A stretch of DNA of 9,080 nucleotides from DASUGM01 sp036274055. GTDB taxonomy: Bacteria; Acidobacteriota; Vicinamibacteria; Vicinamibacterales; SCN-69-37. Within the stretch, counting starts at the first letter, position 1; every line of letters starts with the position of its first letter. The translations under genes were made by a program, and so were the position numbers. Shown here piece after piece: positions 1 through 6,100 of the stretch. The notes beneath the pieces are model-generated. The model did not search any database, was not told the DNA's origin, and saw only the letters and a program-made list of their open reading frames with translations. The stretch spans positions 1 to 9,080 of the forward strand of contig DASUGM010000011.1 of NCBI GenBank assembly GCA_036274055.1, read 5' to 3'.

Positions 1-2301
1 GATCGCCGGAAGAACCACACCATCGAAATCCTCGTCGATCGCCTGATCGTCAAGACCGGCATCGAGCGGAGGCTGTCGGATTCAATCGATATCGCCCTCA
101 AGCTTGCCGACGACATCGTCGTCATCAACACGCTCGACGGCGGTGATCGGCTGTTTTCGCGGCGGATGGCGTGCCCGAACTGCGGCATCAGCATCCCGGA
201 GATGACGCCGCGCGCGTTTTCGTTCAACTCGCCACACGGGGCGTGCCAGCACTGCCAGGGCCTGGGCGCGGTCTACGACTTCGATCCGGCGCGCATCGCG
301 CCCGACGACACCAAGTCGCTGGCCAGCGGCGCGATTCTGCCGTGGGCGGCGGGCGACACGCGATTGATCGGCGAGATGCTCGACGGCCTGCAAAAGACGT
401 TCGGCATCGACCCGCAGATGCCCTTCGGCAAGCTGCCGAAGAAGCAGCGCGACATCATCATGTTCGGCGCGCCGGGCCGGACGAAGGCACCGGCGCAGCC
501 CGTGGCCGGTGCCGCGGAAAAGAAGGCCCGCAGCCGGAAAGCGAAGGCGCCGGCCGATCCATTCGGCGCCGATTTCGAAGGCGCGGTGCCGAATCTCCGC
601 CGCCGCTTCGAAACCGGGACGTGGACCGATCAGGAGGCGCTCGAGCCGTACCGGGCGCTGCAGCCGTGCCCGTCGTGCGACGGCGCGCGCCTGCGGCCGG
701 AAAGCCGCGCGGTCCGCGTCAAGGGCAAGCGGGTCGCCGACTACGTCAGCCAGCCGATCGCCGACGTGCTGCCGCTGTTCGAGACCGTCGAGCTGACCGA
801 GCGCGAGCACCTGATCGCCGGCCGCGTGCTCAAGGAAATCCGCGAGCGGCTGCGGTTTCTCGCCGACGTCGGCGTCGGCTACCTCACGCTCGGGCGCAGC
901 GCCGCGACGCTCTCCGGCGGCGAAGGGCAGCGCATCCGGCTGGCGACGCAAATCGGCTCGCAGCTCACCGGCGTGCTCTACGTGCTCGACGAGCCGTCAA
1001 TCGGCCTGCACCAGCGCGACAATCGCCGCCTGCTCGCGACGCTGTGCAAGCTCCGCAACCTCGGCAACACCGTCCTCGTCGTCGAGCACGACGAGGAGAC
1101 GATTCGCACCGCCGACTACCTGATCGACCTCGGTCCCGGCGCCGGCGAGCACGGCGGCCATGTGATCTTCCAGGGATTGCCGCAGCAGCTGCTGTCAGCG
1201 CCGGGCGACTCGCTCACCGGTCAGTACCTGCGCGGCGATCGCAGCATCGAGACGCCGGCGTCGCGCCGTCAGTCGCTCAAGGGCGAGCTCGTTGTCCGCG
1301 GCGCGCGCGCGAACAACCTCAAGAACATCGACGTCGCCTTTCCGCTCGGGATGTTCATCGCCGTCACCGGCGTCAGCGGCTCGGGCAAGTCGACGCTCGT
1401 CAACGAGATTCTCTATCGATCGCTGGCGAAGACCCTGTATCGGGCCGCCGACGAGCCGGGACCGCACGCGGCGATCGAGGGGATTGCGCTCGTCGACAAG
1501 GTCATCCAGATCGATCAGTCGCCGATTGGCCGGACGCCGCGCTCGAATCCGGCGACCTACACCGGCTTGTTCACGTTCATCCGCGAGCTGTTCGCGATGC
1601 TGCCCGACGCCCGCGCGCGCGGCTACAAGGCCGGACGCTTCTCGTTCAACGTCAAGGGCGGCCGCTGCGAAACCTGCCAGGGCGACGGCGTCATCGCCAT
1701 CGAGATGCACTTCCTGCCCGACGTCTACGTCACCTGCGAGGAATGCAAGGGCCGGCGCTACAACCGCGAGACCCTCGAGATCAAATATCGCGGCAAGTCG
1801 ATCGCCGAAGTACTCGAGCTGACCGTCGATCAGGCGCTGCCGCTGGTCGAGAATTTCCCGCCGATAGCGTGGAAACTACGGACGCTGCAGGAAGTCGGCC
1901 TCGGCTACATCAAGCTCGGCCAGTCAGCGACGACGTTGTCGGGCGGGGAAGCGCAGCGGGTGAAGCTGGCGAAAGAACTGGCGCGGCGCAGCACCGGCCG
2001 TACCCTGTACATCCTCGACGAGCCGACGACCGGCCTCCACTTCGAAGACGTGCGCAAACTCCTCGACGTGCTCGGCAAACTCGTCGATCAAGGCAACACG
2101 ATCGTCGTCATCGAACACAACCTCGACGTCATTCGCTGCGCCGACTGGGTAATCGATCTCGGACCCGAAGGCGGCGGCGCCGGCGGTCGCGTGGTCGCCG
2201 CGGGGACGCCAGAAGCCGTTGCGAAGGCCAAAGATTCGGCGACCGGTCTATTGCTGGCGGCGGCTTTGAGTGCCGCGGGCGCAAAAGCGGCAGCTTCATG
2301 A
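1..2301 (+). CDS. uvrA: UvrABC excinuclease subunit A (3' part, start lies before the window)
   Basis: UvrA is the damage-recognition ATPase of nucleotide excision repair; as a dimer it loads UvrB on damaged DNA in the cytoplasm. The reading frame is open from base 1 (the ATG at 166 is internal), giving 766 visible residues and a TGA stop; by comparison with remembered E. coli UvrA about 195 N-terminal residues, including the first Walker A, are missing. In order: first zinc module CPNC...CQHC (visible residues 58-85); CPSC motif near 223; ABC signature LSGGEGQR at 304-311 with Walker B VLDEPSIGLHQ after it; second Walker A GVSGSGKST near 457; zinc module CETC...CEEC near 558-583; second signature LSGGEAQR near 646 and LYILDEPTTGLH near 669. 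Two oddities: the first signature has G in place of the usual A (LSGGEGQR), and residues about 162-190 form a Lys/Ala/Pro-rich stretch in what is probably the insertion domain. The gene looks intact and functional. Confidence 0.97.
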   Translation, partial: DRRKNHTIEILVDRLIVKTGIERRLSDSIDIALKLADDIVVINTLDGGDRLFSRRMACPNCGISIPEMTPRAFSFNSPHGACQHCQGLGAVYDFDPARIAPDDTKSLASGAILPWAAGDTRLIGEMLDGLQKTFGIDPQMPFGKLPKKQRDIIMFGAPGRTKAPAQPVAGAAEKKARSRKAKAPADPFGADFEGAVPNLRRRFETGTWTDQEALEPYRALQPCPSCDGARLRPESRAVRVKGKRVADYVSQPIADVLPLFETVELTEREHLIAGRVLKEIRERLRFLADVGVGYLTLGRSAATLSGGEGQRIRLATQIGSQLTGVLYVLDEPSIGLHQRDNRRLLATLCKLRNLGNTVLVVEHDEETIRTADYLIDLGPGAGEHGGHVIFQGLPQQLLSAPGDSLTGQYLRGDRSIETPASRRQSLKGELVVRGARANNLKNIDVAFPLGMFIAVTGVSGSGKSTLVNEILYRSLAKTLYRAADEPGPHAAIEGIALVDKVIQIDQSPIGRTPRSNPATYTGLFTFIRELFAMLPDARARGYKAGRFSFNVKGGRCETCQGDGVIAIEMHFLPDVYVTCEECKGRRYNRETLEIKYRGKSIAEVLELTVDQALPLVENFPPIAWKLRTLQEVGLGYIKLGQSATTLSGGEAQRVKLAKELARRSTGRTLYILDEPTTGLHFEDVRKLLDVLGKLVDQGNTIVVIEHNLDVIRCADWVIDLGPEGGGAGGRVVAAGTPEAVAKAKDSATGLLLAAALSAAGAKAAAS

Positions 2302-2304
2302 CAC

Positions 2305-2357
2305 CTGTGGCCTTGGTGACACGTCGAATCGGCCGATACTGTGGCCTGTCTGACACG
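2305..2357. repeat. imperfect 19-bp direct repeat, two copies 34 bp apart
   Basis: Copy one (2305-2323) and copy two (2339-2357) share CTGTGGCCT, then three differing bases, then TGACACG, i.e. 16 of 19 identical. A looser third match (15 of 19 to copy one) lies at 2458-2476. The copies sit just after uvrA and upstream of the lpxC promoter candidates, where operators would be expected. No function can be assigned from sequence; a remnant duplication is equally possible. Confidence 0.45.
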
Positions 2358-2364
2358 ACAGGCC
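2343..2364. promoter_or_regulatory. perfect 8-bp inverted repeat (possible operator/enhancer or terminator-like stem)
   Basis: GGCCTGTC (2343-2350), six spacer bases, then GACAGGCC (2357-2364) form a perfect 8-bp dyad 42 bp after the uvrA stop. No T-tract follows, so it is a poor intrinsic terminator. A second small stem, CCCAC-TTG-GTGGG at 2363-2375, shares its first two bases and would compete with it in RNA. The dyad lies about 128 bp upstream of the start predicted for the sigma54-like promoter at 2454, a usual distance for an activator site, but this role is inferred. Confidence 0.4.
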
Positions 2365-2377
2365 CACTTGGTGGGGT

Positions 2378-2405
2378 TCGACTCTGGACGCCGAAATAAT
2401 ATAAG
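2378..2405 (+). promoter_or_regulatory. sigma70-like promoter candidate for lpxC
   Basis: The only AT-rich patch in the intergenic region holds TATAAG (2400-2405, five of six to the -10 consensus), 16 bp after TCGACT (2378-2383, four of six to the -35). Transcription would begin near 2412, giving a leader of about 84 nt before lpxC. A further TTGACT at 2406-2411 matches a -35 box but only a poor -10 (GACTAT, 2430-2435) follows it at 18 bp. Prediction by eye only. Confidence 0.35.
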
Positions 2406-2453
2406 TTGACTGTATTCATGGGTTTACGAGACTATTCGGCCGGCGCATCCAGC

Positions 2454-2470
2454 TTGGCAGTGGCCTTGCT
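2454..2470 (+). promoter_or_regulatory. sigma54-type (-24/-12) promoter candidate upstream of lpxC
   Basis: TTGGCAGTGGCCTTGCT carries the GG and GC doublets (2456-2457 and 2468-2469) exactly 12 bp apart and matches 10 of the 12 fixed bases of the RpoN consensus TGGCACG-N4-TTGCW. Predicted transcription start is near 2481, leaving only about 15 nt before the lpxC ATG and excluding the AGGGTGG (2474-2480) that could serve as ribosome site for longer transcripts. This could be a chance match in GC-rich DNA; no activator gene is present in the window. Confidence 0.4.
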
Positions 2471-2495
2471 TACAGGGTGGACGTCGTAACTAAAC

Positions 2496-3410
2496 ATGGT
2501 GGCACAGCGGACCCTTCGACGAACCGTTCCTTGCGCCGGAATCGGACTGCACTCCGGGCAGAAGGTGACGCTCTCCCTCAAGCCGGCTCCGGCCGATTAC
2601 GGAATTCGCTTTCAGCGCGCCGACCTCGGCGGCATTGAAATCCCCGCTCACGTCTCGTATCTGGCCAGTCGGCAGATGTTGCAGACCGGCCTCGTCGCCG
2701 ACAAGGCGTCGGTCGAGACCGTCGAGCATCTGCTCGCGGCGCTGCGCAGCCTCGGCGTGGACAACGTCTGCGTCGAGTTGAATCATCCCGAAGTGCCGAT
2801 CATGGACGGCAGCTCCGCGCCGTGGGTGTACCTGATCCAGGACGCCGGCGTGAAAGAACTCAGCGCGCCGCGCAAGGTGATGCAGATTCAGCGTCCGGTG
2901 CAGGTGCAGCAGGGCGACAAACGGATCGCGGTCTTCCCGGCCGACCGCCTCAAGATCAGCTACACGATCAGCTTCGATCATCCGCTGCTCCGGCACCAGC
3001 AGAAGACGCTCGACATCGACGAGCAGGTGTTCGTCGACGAGATCGCGCCGGCGCGGACGTTTGGATTTCTAAAGGAAGTCGAAATGTTGCGCCAGCGCGG
3101 GCTCGCGCTCGGCGGCTCGCTCGAAAACGCGATCGTCCTCGGCGAAACCGGCGCGCTCAATCCGCTGCGCTTCCAGGACGAGTTCGTGCGTCACAAGATT
3201 CTCGACGTCATCGGCGACCTGGCCCTGGTCGGTCATCCGATTCAGGGACATGTCGTCGTGCATCGCGGCGGCCACGCGCTCCACACGGCCTTCGCGGCAG
3301 AGCTCCTGCGACAGCAGGACGCGTGGCGCTTTGTCGAGGCGCCGGTACCGGCATCCGCCGGCGGCCGCCTCGGCGCTCGCGTTCCGCTCTCTCAGCCCAT
3401 CACTCGATAA
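2496..3410 (+). CDS. lpxC: UDP-3-O-acyl-N-acetylglucosamine deacetylase
   Basis: LpxC is the zinc hydrolase that removes the acetyl group from UDP-3-O-acyl-GlcNAc, the committed step of lipid A synthesis, in the cytoplasm. The 304-residue length and collinearity with E. coli LpxC (QRTLKR..., GVGLH-like start, IMDGS) are clear. Visible catalytic residues: E77 and H78 in TVEHLLAAL, T188 in ARTFGF, H233, K234, D237 and D241 in VRHKILDVIGD, and H260 in GGHAL; H78, H233 and D237 correspond to the zinc ligands. An in-frame TAA at 2487 makes the ATG at 2496 the first possible start; a weak purine-rich AGGGTGG lies 15 nt upstream. It stands alone between a 194-bp promoter-rich gap and an intrinsic terminator, so is probably a monocistron, unlike its place after ftsZ or with fabZ/lpxA in many other Gram-negatives. 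Confidence 0.97.
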   Translation: MVAQRTLRRTVPCAGIGLHSGQKVTLSLKPAPADYGIRFQRADLGGIEIPAHVSYLASRQMLQTGLVADKASVETVEHLLAALRSLGVDNVCVELNHPEVPIMDGSSAPWVYLIQDAGVKELSAPRKVMQIQRPVQVQQGDKRIAVFPADRLKISYTISFDHPLLRHQQKTLDIDEQVFVDEIAPARTFGFLKEVEMLRQRGLALGGSLENAIVLGETGALNPLRFQDEFVRHKILDVIGDLALVGHPIQGHVVVHRGGHALHTAFAAELLRQQDAWRFVEAPVPASAGGRLGARVPLSQPITR

Positions 3411-3423
3411 CACCACCGCCAGC

Positions 3424-3487
3424 GAGGCTCCGAGGACACCAGGCGACGAGGAACTTCCTCGGGTCCTGATTCTGCGTCCTGAGCCTC
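3424..3487 (+). other. nested hairpin in the lpxC 3' untranslated region
   Basis: GAGGCTC (3424-3430) pairs with GAGCCTC (3481-3487), and after a two-base bulge AGGAC (3433-3437) pairs with GTCCT (3476-3480). Inside lies a second hairpin, CGAGGA-ACT-TCCTCG (3447-3461), part of a 15-bp palindrome. An alternative GTCCT at 3463-3467 could also pair with AGGAC. There is no coding frame of note here. The structure directly precedes the terminator and could stabilise the mRNA end or be a small RNA; both are inference. Confidence 0.5.
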
Positions 3488-3494
3488 TGCCCAC

Positions 3495-3520
3495 AAGAGC
3501 CTTCATGTTGAAGGCTTTTT
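3495..3520 (+). terminator. intrinsic terminator of lpxC
   Basis: AGCCTTC (3498-3504), loop ATGTT, GAAGGCT (3510-3516), running into TTTTT (3516-3520). The stem extends outward by one G-T and two A-T pairs to 3495/3519. It is 85 nt after the lpxC stop and 12 bp beyond the end of the convergent minus-strand operon; on the minus strand the trailing sequence CTCTTG is a poorer T-tract, so termination there would be weaker. Confidence 0.85.
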
Positions 3521-3532
3521 GGACAAACAGTC

Positions 3533-3817
3533 CTACCCCCCGGGTTCGTCCCGCGCCTCTTCCGCTTTGCGCAGGATCTTGTCCAACCGGTCGTTCTCAA
3601 ACCGGTTGAAGCTCATGAACAGGCTTTCCTTGAGGTAGGTCCGCAGTTCCTCGTCGGTCATCTGCGAAACAATGTGCTGGATTTCGCGATCGACGTCGGC
3701 GAAGTCGTACTCGAGCTCCTGCCGCCGCGCGAGATCGCGGGAGATGGCTTCGATCACCGCCAGCGCGTCGCCGTCGAGCTCGATCTGCGTGCCGGACGTG
3801 GTCCTGATCGTCCGCAT
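3533..3817 (-). CDS. unrecognised 94-residue acidic, helix-rich protein of the sigma/STAS operon
   Basis: I do not recognise the family. The start is set by an ATG at 3817 preceded by CGGAGG with a 6-nt gap, and by its position 2 nt after the STAS stop; longer versions of this frame only run through the upstream gene out of frame. The protein begins with a short strand-like part (MRTIRTTSGTQIEL, 1-14), then looks almost wholly helical and highly charged: helices about 18-34, 40-53, 54-72 and 74-91, with aromatic residues Y37, F39, Y61, F67, F70 and F73. There is no Cys, His pair, signal peptide or membrane segment, so it is probably cytosolic and not a zinc anti-sigma factor. Co-transcription with an ECF sigma and a STAS protein suggests a partner or regulator in that circuit; this is inferred from position only. 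Confidence 0.8.
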   Translation of the reverse strand: MRTIRTTSGTQIELDGDALAVIEAISRDLARRQELEYDFADVDREIQHIVSQMTDEELRTYLKESLFMSFNRFENDRLDKILRKAEEARDEPGG

Positions 3818-3819
3818 GG

Positions 3820-4161
3820 CTAGCCTCCGAAGCTGGCGAGGGCCGACGCCTGGTCGGGATGGACCTCGAGAAAGTTGTGCGCGCCGGTCATCGTCAGCAT
3901 CGTTTCGACGCGCTTCTGAACGCCGGCCAGCTTGAAGGCGCCGCCGGCGGCGACCGCCTGGCGGTAGAGGTCCATGAGGCAGCCGATCGTCGCGCTGTCG
4001 ACGTAACCCACCGTGGTCAGATCGACGAGGATTTTCTTCTCGCCGTTGCCGATCAGCTGGGTTGCCGTGGTGGCAAAGTCGGCGAGCACCGGGTAGGTGA
4101 GACGCGTCTCGTGGACGCGCAGCACCACCACGCCGTCCTGGTGTGTGGTCGTGACGTTCAT
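3820..4161 (-). CDS. STAS-domain protein (anti-sigma factor antagonist type)
   Basis: A 113-residue single STAS domain of the SpoIIAA/RsbV kind: N-terminal strands (VVVLRVHETRL), strand ILVDLTTVGYVDS, then helix ATIGCLMDLYRQAVAAG and the C-terminal strand FKLAGV. The D55-S56-A57-T58-I59-G60 segment aligns with the DSSGLG loop of SpoIIAA, with S56 where the serine phosphorylated by the cognate kinase lies. In known systems such proteins bind a HATPase anti-sigma kinase and free the sigma factor; no such kinase is in this window, so the partner must be encoded elsewhere or the mechanism differs. The ATG overlaps the sigma factor TGA (ATGA, 4 bp) and has GGAGG 6 nt upstream, implying translational coupling. 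Family call is firm, the biological partner is unknown. Confidence 0.88.
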   Translation of the reverse strand: MNVTTTHQDGVVVLRVHETRLTYPVLADFATTATQLIGNGEKKILVDLTTVGYVDSATIGCLMDLYRQAVAAGGAFKLAGVQKRVETMLTMTGAHNFLEVHPDQASALASFGG

Positions 4162-4790
4162 TCGGTTCCTCCGCGCGCAGACCGTCGGCCTGCGGGCTTC
4201 TGAGTTTGGAGACGACGAAGCTGCCGGGCCAGTTCAAGGCGGCCCCGGTTAATCCGCGACTTGACCGTGCCCTCGGGGAGCCCCAGCTGATCGGCGATTT
4301 CCTGGTAGGAGAACTCCTGCAGGTCGCGCAGCACGACCGCCTGCCGCAGCGTCGGCGGCAGTTCGGCCAGCGCCAGCCTGATCAAGTGCTTCAAGTCGAG
4401 CTGCTCGAGCTGCCCGTGCGGCCCGCGCTCCCGCGACACCGGTGTCAGCTCCGACGCGTCGACGTCGCGCGCCATCGTCTCGCGTTCCTTGCGGACGGAG
4501 CGATAGTGATCGATGCAGAGGTTGCGGCTGATGCTGATCAGCCAGGTCTGAAAGTTGGCGCGCCGGTCGAATGTGTGCAGCGCTTTGAAAATCTTGAGAA
4601 AGATGTCCTGGGTCAGGTCCTCGGCTTCGTCGTGGCGGCCGACGAACTTGTAGGCCAGGTTGAAGACCTTGCGCCAGTGCTGGCGGACGATCTGTTCCCA
4701 CGCCGTCTGATCGCCCTTGAGACAGCGCTCGATCAGCTCATCGGTGTTGCTCGACGCGTTCGTCGGGACGACGTTGGGATCACTGGACAT
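4158..4790 (-). CDS. ECF-type RNA polymerase sigma factor (sigma-70 family)
   Basis: A 210-residue alternative sigma factor directing RNA polymerase to its own promoter set. Region 2 spans about 30-98 with DEAEDLTQDIFLKIFKAL (54-71) and the -10 contact segment FQTWLISISRNLCIDHYRS (80-98); a linker of about 40 residues follows; region 4 spans about 135-192 with LPPTLRQAVVLRDLQEFSYQ and the helix-turn-helix IADQLGLPEGTVKSRINRGR (165-184). Regions 1.1 and 3 are absent, which defines the ECF group. No Cys-rich anti-sigma gene follows; a STAS gene does. The ATG at 4790 is the only reasonable start (in-frame stop upstream, no other ATG between), yet no Shine-Dalgarno is visible in its CCCCCCTTTCGCCTCG leader, so initiation may be weak. 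The C-terminal tail (about 195-210) is basic and probably disordered. The target regulon cannot be read here. Confidence 0.93.
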   Translation of the reverse strand: MSSDPNVVPTNASSNTDELIERCLKGDQTAWEQIVRQHWRKVFNLAYKFVGRHDEAEDLTQDIFLKIFKALHTFDRRANFQTWLISISRNLCIDHYRSVRKERETMARDVDASELTPVSRERGPHGQLEQLDLKHLIRLALAELPPTLRQAVVLRDLQEFSYQEIADQLGLPEGTVKSRINRGRLELARQLRRLQTQKPAGRRSARGGTE

Positions 4791-4816
4791 CGAGGCGAAA
4801 GGGGGGACGTCCGCGC

Positions 4817-4844
4817 ATCATAGCAAATGCCCGTCCGGGTACAA
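4817..4844 (-). promoter_or_regulatory. sigma70-like promoter candidate for the ECF sigma operon
   Basis: On the minus strand TATGAT (4822-4817, five of six to the -10) follows TTGTAC (4844-4839, the conserved TTG only) after 16 bp. Transcription would start near 4810, about 20 nt before the sigma ATG. I did not find a GGAAC-type ECF promoter here, so autoregulation is not evident. Confidence 0.4.
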
Positions 4845-4845
4845 T
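4840..4845 (+). promoter_or_regulatory. possible -10 box for lysA overlapping its annotated start
   Basis: TACAAT (five of six to the -10 consensus) overlaps the ATG at 4844-4846, but no credible -35 lies 16-18 bp upstream. If it is used, the transcript would begin near 4852 and lysA would have to start at the GTG at 4856 or later. The same bases read on the other strand form part of the -35 candidate of the sigma operon. Confidence 0.25.
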
Positions 4846-6100
4846 GCAGGGTCCTGTGCCCGGATTCTCCTCCCAGCAACACGGCCTCGACTGCGACGGC
4901 CAGCCGGTCGAGGCGATTGCCCGGGCCGCCGGCACCCCCGTCCACATCTACAGCCGCGCCCTGATCGCCGCCCGCTACCGCGAGTTCGACGACGCCTTTG
5001 GCGCCTATCCCCATCGGCTGCACTACGCGATCAAGGCCAACGCCACCCTCGGCATCGTTCGGACGCTGCGCGGTTTGGGCGCCTGCGCCGACGCCAACTC
5101 GGGCGGCGAAATCGACGTCGCCCTCCGCGCCGGCTTTGCGCCCGACCAGATCGTCTTCACCGGCGTCGGCAAGACGCGCGACGAGCTCGAGCGCGCCGTC
5201 AGCCTCGGGCTGGCCACCATCAATGCCGAGTCGCCGGGCGAAGTCTCACGCATCGCCGCCATCGCCGCCGCCCAGGGACGCGTTGCGCGCGTCGCGCTCC
5301 GCATCAATCCCGACGTGGACGCCGGCAGCCACCCCCACATCTCCACCGGCGCCGCGGTCACCAAGTTCGGCGTCGCCGCAGCCGACGCCCGCGCCATGGC
5401 CCGCGACATGCGGGCCCGCAGCGAACTGCACCTGGTCGGCTTGCACGTCCACATCGGTTCGCAAGTGACCAAGGCCGAGCCGCTCACCCGGGCCGCGCAG
5501 GCAATCGCCGATCTCTCGCGCGAGTTTCGAGACGACGGCCATCAGATTGAACACCTCGATGTCGGGGGCGGCCTCGGCATCGCCTACCAACCCGACCAAC
5601 CCGTGCTCACGCCCGCCGAGTACGCGGCGGCGATCCTGCCCGTCGTTCGGGCCACCGGACTCGACCTCGTGCTCGAGCCAGGCCGATGGATCGTCGGACC
5701 GGCGGGCATCCTGGCCGCGACCGTCGTCGACCTGAAAGCTCAGCCCGGCGGCCGCTGGTTCGTCATCGTCGACGCCGGCATGACCGACTTGCTGCGGCCG
5801 GCCCTCTACGGCGCGTGGCACACCATCGAAGCCGTGACTCCGCGCCGCGGCGCGATGATCACTGCCGATGTCGTCGGACCAGTCTGCGAGACGTCGGACA
5901 CGCTCGGCGCCGCGCGCCAACTGCCGCCAGTCGAAGTCGGCGACGTCGTCGCCATCAGAGATACCGGCGCTTACGGCGCCGTGATGGCATCCAATTACAA
6001 TCGTCGCCCCGCCGCGGCCGAAGTCCTCGTCGACAGCGGCGCGTGGCACGTCATTCGTCGCCGGCAGACGGTCGCAGATATCCTGCAGTGGGACACGTAA
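4844..6100 (+). CDS. lysA: diaminopimelate decarboxylase
   Basis: LysA is the PLP enzyme that decarboxylates meso-diaminopimelate to L-lysine, the last step of the pathway that also feeds peptidoglycan. The 418-residue protein has the fold-III alanine racemase-like barrel followed by a beta domain. Visible: PLP lysine K64 in HYAIKAN; DANSGGE (83-89); H203 in HVHIGSQ (201-207); the phosphate-binding GGGLG (241-245); EPGR (278-281); CETSD (348-352) with the catalytic cysteine from the partner subunit; and Y377 in DTGAYGAVMASNYN. Length is typical. The ATG at 4844 has no good ribosome site; the GTG at 4856, four codons in, has AGGG just upstream, so the true start is uncertain by four residues. 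Its stop TAA shares a base with the tmk start. Confidence 0.96.
   Translation: MQGPVPGFSSQQHGLDCDGQPVEAIARAAGTPVHIYSRALIAARYREFDDAFGAYPHRLHYAIKANATLGIVRTLRGLGACADANSGGEIDVALRAGFAPDQIVFTGVGKTRDELERAVSLGLATINAESPGEVSRIAAIAAAQGRVARVALRINPDVDAGSHPHISTGAAVTKFGVAAADARAMARDMRARSELHLVGLHVHIGSQVTKAEPLTRAAQAIADLSREFRDDGHQIEHLDVGGGLGIAYQPDQPVLTPAEYAAAILPVVRATGLDLVLEPGRWIVGPAGILAATVVDLKAQPGGRWFVIVDAGMTDLLRPALYGAWHTIEAVTPRRGAMITADVVGPVCETSDTLGAARQLPPVEVGDVVAIRDTGAYGAVMASNYNRRPAAAEVLVDSGAWHVIRRRQTVADILQWDT

Noticed and set aside
82..951. Long minus-strand open frame (289 codons) opposite uvrA
   Set aside because: Arg/Ala-rich, no recognisable domain; it is the usual antisense shadow of a high-GC gene whose plus-strand product is clearly UvrA.
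2316..2340. GTGACA ... GATACT as a sigma70 promoter after uvrA
   Set aside because: Spacer of 13 bp is too short for the boxes to work together.
171..2399. 742-codon plus-strand frame overlapping uvrA
   Set aside because: Arg/Ala/Pro-rich composition typical of an out-of-frame reading of GC-rich DNA; the other frame encodes conserved UvrA motifs throughout.
3450..3475. GGAACTT followed by TCTGC, resembling an ECF/RpoE promoter on the plus strand
   Set aside because: GGAACTT is part of the palindrome at 3447-3461, the spacing is only 14 bp and the -10 is imperfect; no gene follows before the terminator.
3818..4237. Extension of the 94-residue protein to a 234-residue frame
   Set aside because: The extra part is low-complexity Arg/Gly sequence read out of frame through the STAS gene; the ATG at 3817 has the strong ribosome site.
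3859..4823. Plus-strand frames opposite the STAS and sigma genes (starting at 3859 and 4206)
   Set aside because: Shadow frames; the minus-strand proteins have clear STAS and sigma domains and overlapping stops and starts.
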